Assembly: GCA_003151555.1 (NCBI GenBank)
Contig: PLXU01000067.1
Location: 1-36,454, forward strand
Direction of reading: 5' to 3'
Length of the DNA stretch: 36,454 bases
From: Acidimicrobiaceae bacterium
Lineage (GTDB): Bacteria; Actinomycetota; Acidimicrobiia; Acidimicrobiales; RAAP-2
Shown: in pieces, positions 31,575 to 36,454 of the stretch
How the letters are laid out: every line of letters starts with the position of its first letter
Numbering within the stretch: the stretch's first letter is position 1
Program-made: the position numbers and the translations under genes
Notes under the pieces: model-generated
The model's input: only the letters and a program-made list of their open reading frames with translations
What the model was told of the DNA's origin: nothing
Databases searched by the model: none

Positions 31575-32717
31575 CTACTTCAAGAGGTGTTTCGCGACCA
31601 CGACGCGCTGGACCTGATTGGTACCTTCGTAGATCTGCGTGATCTTGGCGTCGCGCATGAAACGCTCGACCGGAAACTCCTTGGTGAAGCCGTAGCCACC
31701 CAGCAGCTGCACGGCGTCGGTGGTGACGCTCATGGCGGTGTCGGACGCGAAGGACTTGGCCGCGGCCCCCAAGTAGCCAAGCTGGCCATCGGGGTCACCG
31801 ACGTCAATCGTCGCGCAGGCCCGGTAGACGAGCGCGCGCGCCGCCTCGTTGCGGATAGCCATGTCAGCCAGCATGAAGCGCAGGCCCTGCAGGTCAGCGA
31901 TGGGCGCGCCGAAGGCCTTGCGTCCGAGCATGTAATTACCAGCGAAGTCAATCGCGCCCTGGGAGATGCCGACGGCCTGGGCCCCGATGGTCGGACGCGA
32001 GCGGGCCAGGGTGTGCATCGCGATCTTGAAGCCGTCGCCCTCCTCGCCAATGCGATGAGAGAGCGGCACGCGCACGTCGCGCAAGACCACCTCGCCCGTG
32101 GGTGACGCGCGCAGTCCCAACTTGTCCTCGAATTTGGGGAACTCGACGCCCGGACCCTTTTCGACCAGGAAACACGAGATACCTCGGCTCTTCTTGTCCA
32201 GATCCGTCGAGGCAAAGACGGTGTAGGTGTCCGACACCCCGGCATTGGTAATCCAGTACTTTGCGCCATTAAGTACGTAATCGTCACCATCGCGCACGGC
32301 TCGACAGCGCATCGAAGCCACGTCGGAGCCGGCATCGGCTTCGGAGAGGCAGTAGGAGCCTTGGATCTCGCCCGTCGCGAAGCGCGGTAGGTACTGCTGC
32401 TTGATCTCCTCGGAGGCAAAGTTCATGATCGGCAGCATTGCGAGCTTCGAGATCAGCATCGTCACCGAGGTCGAGGCGCAGCCCCGGGCCACCTCTTCGA
32501 TCATGATGGCTTGGGTCACCATGTCGGCTTCGGCGCCGCCGTAGACCTCGGGCACCCACAACGAGGGCAGATCCATCTCCTTACAGGCCAGCCAGCTCTC
32601 CTGGGGAAAGGCCTGCTCGCGGTCGTAGCGCGCGGCGTGGGGAGTCACGCGGCTATCGACAAAGGCGCGCATCACGTCGCGGAAGGCCCGTTGCTCGTCG
32701 TTGAGGTCAAAGCTCAT
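31575..32717 (-). CDS. Acyl-CoA dehydrogenase
   Basis: 380 aa, ATG 32717. FAD-dependent alpha,beta-dehydrogenase of acyl-CoA thioesters. Signatures: YCLSEADAGSDVASM and YWITNAGVSDTYTVFA (ACADS 1), then YGFTKEFPVERFMRDAKITQIYEGTNQVQR with the catalytic Glu in IYEGTNQ, the position used by short/medium-chain enzymes. Transfers electrons to ETF. Chain-length specificity is not readable. It precedes the PemK-like gene and follows the hypothetical 157-aa gene. Confidence 0.95.
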   Translation of the reverse strand: MSFDLNDEQRAFRDVMRAFVDSRVTPHAARYDREQAFPQESWLACKEMDLPSLWVPEVYGGAEADMVTQAIMIEEVARGCASTSVTMLISKLAMLPIMNFASEEIKQQYLPRFATGEIQGSYCLSEADAGSDVASMRCRAVRDGDDYVLNGAKYWITNAGVSDTYTVFASTDLDKKSRGISCFLVEKGPGVEFPKFEDKLGLRASPTGEVVLRDVRVPLSHRIGEEGDGFKIAMHTLARSRPTIGAQAVGISQGAIDFAGNYMLGRKAFGAPIADLQGLRFMLADMAIRNEAARALVYRACATIDVGDPDGQLGYLGAAAKSFASDTAMSVTTDAVQLLGGYGFTKEFPVERFMRDAKITQIYEGTNQVQRVVVAKHLLK

Positions 32718-32737
32718 AGTGAATCTTTCGTAGCCAG

Positions 32738-33211
32738 TTAGTGGGTGCCGGCCGGCGCGACGCCGATCAACAGGTCTTCCCTCGTGACGGCGTCGACGAA
32801 CCGGCGCTGCGCGGCGTAACTGTGCGCCAGTCCCAAGAATTGGGCGGTCTGGTCGCGCTCAATGAGTGACGTGGTGCGCAGGCCGAAGATATCCAGGGCC
32901 AAGTGCACGTCCTCGGGGATGGGCCCTCGCCCGACCAAGCTGGCCCGCTTGGCCGCCACCAGGGCCACGCCGCGCTCCACGTCGTGTCGGTCGTGGGGGT
33001 GCGCGAAGTGCAGTTTGGCGCATTCGCGCTGGGCAATGGTGAGGGCGAATCCCTCGCCGGGCGCCGGGGTGCCGTGACCAATCCCCCCGACCGCACTGAG
33101 CGAGTGCTGCAGTCCCGCCTTCGGCTTTCGGCCGATTTCGGGGGTCTGGGTAGGCATGGTCGGGCGAACTTCTCCCAACGCGGGAACGGGGGAAAACGTT
33201 GGTTGGGTCAC
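32738..33211 (-). CDS. Small hypothetical protein, unknown function
   Basis: 157 aa from GTG 33211, soluble, no signal or membrane segment. Features: Pro/Thr-rich N-terminus, then GLQHSLSAVGGIGHGTPAPGEGFALTIAQRECAKLHFAHPHDRHDVERGVALVAAKRASLVGRGPIPEDVHLALDIFGLRTTSLI. His and Asp are frequent. It lies 28 bp after ilvE and 20 bp before the acyl-CoA dehydrogenase gene. I do not recognise a family. Confidence 0.65.
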   Translation of the reverse strand: MTQPTFSPVPALGEVRPTMPTQTPEIGRKPKAGLQHSLSAVGGIGHGTPAPGEGFALTIAQRECAKLHFAHPHDRHDVERGVALVAAKRASLVGRGPIPEDVHLALDIFGLRTTSLIERDQTAQFLGLAHSYAAQRRFVDAVTREDLLIGVAPAGTH

Positions 33212-33217
33212 ACTTCG

Positions 33218-33223
33218 ACACTA
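33218..33223 (-). promoter_or_regulatory. -10-like TAGTGT, possible leaderless start for the 157-aa gene
   Basis: The minus-strand hexamer ends 6 nt before GTG 33211. There is no good Shine-Dalgarno. Confidence 0.3.
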
Positions 33224-33239
33224 CCCCTGAATGGGCGTG

Positions 33240-34166
33240 TTAAATCCTGGTCAACCAAGATTCGTACTGGGCCAGTTCACCACGCACCGCCTGATGGTAG
33301 GTCGCTTGAATGGCCTTGGTGATGGGACCGGGCATTCCATTGCCCACCGCTCGGTCATCCACCGAGCCAATCGGGACGATCTCGGCCGCGGTCCCGGTCA
33401 AGAAGGCTTCGTCGGCGATGTAGAGATCGTCGCGACGCATGGCCTCGAAACTCACCGAGTAACCATGGTCGTTGGCGATGCGCACCACGCTGGCCTGGGT
33501 CACTCCGCGCAGCGCGCCCACCTCCGAGGGCGGTGGGCTGATGAGCAAGCCGTCGCGCACGATGAAGAGGTTCTCGCCGGTGCACTCCGAGACGCGCCCG
33601 TCGGGGCCCAGCATGATCGCTTCGTCGTAGCCGGCCTTGACTGCTTCGACCTTGGCCAGGCTCGAGTTGACGTAGCCGCCCACCGTCTTGGACGCCGTGG
33701 GCATGGCGTTGGGACCGTGACGCACCCACGAGGAGATCTTCATGCGTACGCCGTTCTCGACGCCCTCGTCGCCAAGATACGCTCCCCAGGGCCAGCAGGC
33801 AATGGCCACGTTGACCGGGGCCAGCAGCGGGTTCACGCCCATCTCGCCGTAACCCAGGTAGATCAGCGGACGCAGGTAACAGCCCTCGTCCATTTTGTTC
33901 ACCCGCACCACCTCGACCGCCGCGTCGCAGAGTTCGAGCATCGTGTAGGGCACGTCGATCATCAAGATCTTGCAACTGCGCATCAAGCGCTCCATGTGAT
34001 CGCGAAGTCGAAATATCGCCACGCCGCTCGCCGTCGGGTAGGCCCGTATGCCCTCGAAGGCGCCGGTGCCGTAATGCAGGGTGTGCGTGAGCACGTGCAC
34101 CGTGGCCTTCTCCCAGGCAACTAATTCGCCGTCCATCCAGATCTTCTTGGTGGGAGTAATGGGCAT
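33240..34166 (-). CDS. ilvE: Branched-chain amino acid aminotransferase
   Basis: 308 aa class IV PLP enzyme, final step of Val/Ile/Leu synthesis. Motifs: WMDGELVAWEKATVHVLTHTLHYGTGAFEGIRAY (N-domain), CWPWGAYLGDEGVENGVRMKISSW, the Schiff-base lysine in PTASKTVGGYVNSS, GRVSECTGENLFIVRDG and the cofactor-phosphate segment LTGTAAEIVPIGSVD. Starts 2 nt after the leuB stop, with its ribosome binding site (GAGAGG) inside leuB, so translation is probably coupled. Confidence 0.95.
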   Translation of the reverse strand: MPITPTKKIWMDGELVAWEKATVHVLTHTLHYGTGAFEGIRAYPTASGVAIFRLRDHMERLMRSCKILMIDVPYTMLELCDAAVEVVRVNKMDEGCYLRPLIYLGYGEMGVNPLLAPVNVAIACWPWGAYLGDEGVENGVRMKISSWVRHGPNAMPTASKTVGGYVNSSLAKVEAVKAGYDEAIMLGPDGRVSECTGENLFIVRDGLLISPPPSEVGALRGVTQASVVRIANDHGYSVSFEAMRRDDLYIADEAFLTGTAAEIVPIGSVDDRAVGNGMPGPITKAIQATYHQAVRGELAQYESWLTRI

Positions 34167-34168
34167 TT

Positions 34169-35191
34169 CTACAGCCTCTCTAACAGTTGCTTGGTCACGC
34201 CGAGGGTCCCCAGCGTCATCACGTCACCTTCAAAGTCTTGCACGGCGCGCGTGATGCGTCGCGCCGCGTCCACTTCACCGAGGTGCTCGAGCATCAGGGC
34301 GGCCGAGGATACCGCGGCCAAGGGATTGGCCAGACCAGTGCCCACCAGGTCGTGCGCCGCGCCGTGCACCGGCTCGAAGAGCGATGCGCCGGTGCGCGCG
34401 GGATTCAAATTGGCGCTCGCCGCGTAGCCAATGCCACCCGTGACCGCGCCGGCCAGGTCCGAGAGAATATCGCCAAAGAGATTGTCGGTGACGATGATGC
34501 CGTAGCGCTGGGGACTTTCGACGAGGTAGATACACGCGGCGTCGACGTGGTTGTAGTCAACCTCGACGGTACTGAACTCGGCGCCCACCTCGTTGACGAC
34601 ACGGCTCCACAGGTCGCCGGCGAAGGTCAGCACGTTGGTCTTGTGCACCAGGGTCAGCTTCGGCTGGGCCAAGGTGGCCGCGCGTTCGAAGGCGTAGCGC
34701 ACGCATCGTTCTACACCGAATCTGGTATTGACCGAACCCTGGGTCGCCACCTCGTGGTCGGTGCCGTAGCGCAGCACGCCGCCCTCGCCGGCGTAGGGTC
34801 CCTCGGTATTCTCGCGCACGATCGCAAACTCGCAGCCCTGGGCCAGTGAACCCGCCACGGCGCGAAATGGTCGATAGTTGATGTAGAGGTCGAGCCCGAA
34901 GCGCAGTCGAAGCAAGAGGCCGCGTTCCAGGACGCCCCCCGGGATGCGCGAATCGCCAATGGCCGGTCCAATGGCCCCCAGGAGGATGGCGTCGAAACCG
35001 CGCAACTCGTCCAGGGTGGCCTGATCGAGCACGAAACCGTCGCGCAGGTAACGCGCCGCGCCCAGTTCGTAATCGGTGGTCGCCAGATCCACCCCGGCAC
35101 CTCGTACGACGTCGAGCGCCGACTGGGTGACCTCGGGCCCGATGCCGTCACCGCCGAGCACGGCCACGCGATAAGTGCGCTCGCTGAGCAT
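34169..35191 (-). CDS. leuB: 3-isopropylmalate dehydrogenase
   Basis: 340 aa, starting at ATG 35191 with a good ribosome binding site (GGGAGG); the longer frame to 35251 covers a leader hairpin and is unlikely. Motifs: VLGGDGIGPEVTQSALDVV, substrate arginines in RLRFGLDLYINYRPFR, VRENTEGPYAGEGG, KTNVLTFAGDLW and NLFGDILSDLAGAVTGGIGYAASANL. NAD-dependent decarboxylating dehydrogenase in the third step of leucine synthesis. The neighbouring ilvE and leuC (opposite strand) support leucine pathway clustering. Confidence 0.95.
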   Translation of the reverse strand: MLSERTYRVAVLGGDGIGPEVTQSALDVVRGAGVDLATTDYELGAARYLRDGFVLDQATLDELRGFDAILLGAIGPAIGDSRIPGGVLERGLLLRLRFGLDLYINYRPFRAVAGSLAQGCEFAIVRENTEGPYAGEGGVLRYGTDHEVATQGSVNTRFGVERCVRYAFERAATLAQPKLTLVHKTNVLTFAGDLWSRVVNEVGAEFSTVEVDYNHVDAACIYLVESPQRYGIIVTDNLFGDILSDLAGAVTGGIGYAASANLNPARTGASLFEPVHGAAHDLVGTGLANPLAAVSSAALMLEHLGEVDAARRITRAVQDFEGDVMTLGTLGVTKQLLERL

Positions 35192-35215
35192 TTTTCGTGC
35201 CTCCCTTGAAGATAC

Positions 35216-35248
35216 AGTTTGCTCGCCCGGCCCCTCCGGGGGCAAACT
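35216..35248. promoter_or_regulatory. Strong inverted repeat in the leuB-greA divergent region
   Basis: AGTTTGC (35216-35222) pairs with GCAAACT (35242-35248), and inside it CCCGG pairs with CCGGG around a CCCCT loop. It would fold in the leuB leader 25 nt before the start. There is no U-tract and no T-box specifier-like domain visible. Possible attenuator-like or operator element for leucine control. Confidence 0.5.
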
Positions 35249-35261
35249 CACGGAAGGATCC

Positions 35262-35281
35262 TCTACCGCGACGGGTAGAAT
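35262..35281 (+). promoter_or_regulatory. Candidate greA promoter: -10 TAGAAT overlapping a palindrome
   Basis: TCTACC, 6-nt loop, GGTAGA (35262-35279) overlaps TAGAAT (35276-35281), 29 nt before the greA start. A protein bound to the palindrome would cover the -10. The -35 region is weak. Confidence 0.4.
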
Positions 35282-35310
35282 TAAGGATTCTCCACGACAA
35301 AGGTTGGGCC

Positions 35311-35787
35311 ATGGCCGGCGAAATCCACCGCATCACCCAAGAGACGCTGGACAAGCTGAAAGCCGAGTACCTCGAACTGACGACCGCGGGCCGCACGTCA
35401 ATCGCGCGCACCATTGAATCGGCCCGATTGATGGGCGACCTCTCGGAGAACGGCGACTACCACGCCGCCAAGGACGCCCAGGGCAAGATGGAATCTAGAA
35501 TTCGCCAGATTGACAACGTCATCCGCAACCACGAGATCGTCGAGCGCGACGAGCACGCCGACGCGGTCCAGTACGCCTCGATCGTCCAGGTGGTCTACGA
35601 GGGCGACAACGACGACGAATTTCAGGAGTTTTTCATCGGTTCCATTGAAGAGAGGCCCGACGACGTGCTCGTGGCTTCGCCGACTTCGCCACTGGGCGAG
35701 GCCCTGCTCAACCACTCCATTGGCGAACTGGTGGAATACGAGGCGCCCTCGGGCGTGCTGCGGGTGAAAATAGTAGGGCTGCGCTAG
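35311..35787 (+). CDS. greA: Transcription elongation factor GreA
   Basis: 158 aa from ATG 35311; the open frame upstream is not coding. N-terminal coiled coil with the tip acidic residues in GDLSENGDYHAAKDAQGKMESRIRQID and a C-terminal FKBP-like domain (SIVQVVYEGDNDDEFQEFFIGSIEE..., SPLGEALLNHSIGELVEYEAPSGVLRVKIV). It inserts into RNA polymerase's secondary channel to release backtracked complexes by transcript cleavage. leuC follows after 3 nt. Confidence 0.96.
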   Translation: MAGEIHRITQETLDKLKAEYLELTTAGRTSIARTIESARLMGDLSENGDYHAAKDAQGKMESRIRQIDNVIRNHEIVERDEHADAVQYASIVQVVYEGDNDDEFQEFFIGSIEERPDDVLVASPTSPLGEALLNHSIGELVEYEAPSGVLRVKIVGLR

Positions 35788-35790
35788 ACC

Positions 35791-36454
35791 GTGGCCGCAC
35801 AAACCGTGTTCGACAAGATCTGGGAAGAACACGTGGTGGCCTCGCCCGAGGGCGAGCCGACCCTGCTCTACATAGACCTGCACCTGGTCCACGAGGTCAC
35901 GAGCCCCCAGGCGTTCGAGGGGCTTCGGCGGCGCGGCGGGACGGTGCGGCACCCCGAGCGGACGATCGCCACGGCCGACCATTCGACGCCGACGCACGAT
36001 CGGTCGCTGCCGATCCTCGACCAGCAGGCTGCCTTCCAGGTCCAGCAGCTCTCGCGCAACTGCGCGGAGTTCGGGATCCCCATCCACAGCCTCGGATCGG
36101 ACACGCAGGGCATCGTCCACGTCATCGGGCCCGAGCTTGGCCTGACGCAGCCCGGCATGACCATCGTGTGCGGCGATTCGCACACCGCCACCCACGGCGC
36201 GTTCGGTGCCCTGGCGTTCGGCATCGGCACCAGCGAGGTGGAGATGGTCCTCGCGACGCAGTGCCTGCTGCAGCGCCGGCCGCTGAGCTACGAGGTGCGC
36301 GTCGACGGGCGCCTGACGCCCGGGGTCACGGCCAAGGACATCATCCTCGCGCTCATCGCCAGGATCGGCATCGGCGGCGGGACGGGTCATGTCTTCGAGT
36401 ACACAGGTGAGGGGATCCGGGCGCTTTCCATGGAAGAGCGCATGACCATCTGCA
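35791..36454 (+). CDS. leuC: 3-isopropylmalate dehydratase large subunit, 3' end outside window
   Basis: 221 codons visible from GTG 35791, open to the window end. Aconitase-fold signatures: TVFDKIWEEHVVAS, LLYIDLHLVHEVTSPQAFEGL, TADHSTPT, GIVHVIGPELGLTQPGMTIVCGDSHTATHGAFGALAFGIGTSEVEMVLATQ. These are N-terminal LeuC hallmarks; the cluster cysteines lie beyond the window. With LeuD it isomerises 2- to 3-isopropylmalate. From about residue 35, codon use shifts to CGG arginine and GGG glycine (7 of 14 Arg codons are CGG), unlike greA. Confidence 0.95.
   Translation, partial: MAAQTVFDKIWEEHVVASPEGEPTLLYIDLHLVHEVTSPQAFEGLRRRGGTVRHPERTIATADHSTPTHDRSLPILDQQAAFQVQQLSRNCAEFGIPIHSLGSDTQGIVHVIGPELGLTQPGMTIVCGDSHTATHGAFGALAFGIGTSEVEMVLATQCLLQRRPLSYEVRVDGRLTPGVTAKDIILALIARIGIGGGTGHVFEYTGEGIRALSMEERMTIC

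Noticed and set aside
35216..35248. T-box riboswitch for leucine upstream of leuB
   Set aside because: The leader before leuB is too short and no specifier loop, T-box sequence or terminator U-run is visible.
5441..35279. Shared 13-mer CCGCGACGGGTAG near 5441 and near 35266
   Set aside because: One or more exact 13-mers are expected by chance in a window this size; flanks do not match.
35398..36390. 330-codon minus-strand ORF
   Set aside because: It runs antisense to greA and leuC, both with clear family motifs.

Overview
This window looks like chromosome from a moderately GC-rich Actinomycetota bacterium, most likely class Acidimicrobiia. The lineage is inferred, not proven. It rests on an F420-type LLM oxidoreductase, a group-42-like ECF sigma factor beside a YCII/DGPF protein, Thr-rich secreted cell-wall enzymes, actinobacterial HTH style, and several genes that look leaderless (TAnnnT hexamers 5-8 nt before the start). 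I see no phage, insertion sequence, CRISPR array, rRNA or complete tRNA.

Layout. 1-6.1 kb: the 5' part of a BNR/Asp-box propeller protein (cut by the window edge), a gene-poor 600 bp with a tRNA T-arm-like relic, a Tat-exported bicovalent-flavin oxidoreductase, an EamA/DMT transporter with a problematic 5' end, an MFS transporter, and a small HTH protein with a striking 18-residue Pro-punctuated helical repeat. 6.2-19 kb: a sugar/sugar-acid catabolic locus. A nine-gene minus-strand run encodes a creatinase-fold M24 protein, a TIM-barrel U32-like protein, an IlvD/Edd dehydratase, an ABC sugar importer (binding protein, two permeases, ATPase), an alpha-ketoglutarate-semialdehyde-type aldehyde dehydrogenase and a DHDPS-family lyase/dehydratase. 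Diverging from it on the plus strand are an IclR regulator and a zinc alcohol dehydrogenase. Together these match a non-phosphorylative (Weimberg/L-arabinose type) route: sugar -> lactone/aldonate -> 2-keto-3-deoxy acid -> alpha-ketoglutarate semialdehyde -> alpha-ketoglutarate. Two extra conserved-looking genes have no assigned step.

19-30.5 kb: a secreted pentapeptide-repeat protein, a ketopantoate-reductase-like enzyme, a GNAT acetyltransferase, a large secreted Thr/Ala-rich protein, then a plus-strand series (LLM oxidoreductase, 3-hydroxyisobutyrate-dehydrogenase-like, D-2-hydroxyacid-dehydrogenase-like, methyltransferase). These are followed on the minus strand by a D-Ala-D-Ala carboxypeptidase flanked by poly-Thr tracts and a DGPF-ECF sigma pair. 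30.5-36.4 kb: a PemK-like domain protein of unknown role, an acyl-CoA dehydrogenase, a small conserved-looking hypothetical, ilvE and leuB on the minus strand, and greA and leuC (cut by the window edge) on the plus strand.

The best leads are the sugar-acid locus with its two unassigned genes (a metal-site-less M24 protein and the U32-like protein), the 18-mer repeat HTH protein, the non-canonical starts of the EamA transporter (ATT or frameshift) and the ECF sigma factor (CTG overlapping the DGPF stop), and the uncharacterised PemK-tailed protein. All functional calls come from reading motifs by eye, with no database search.
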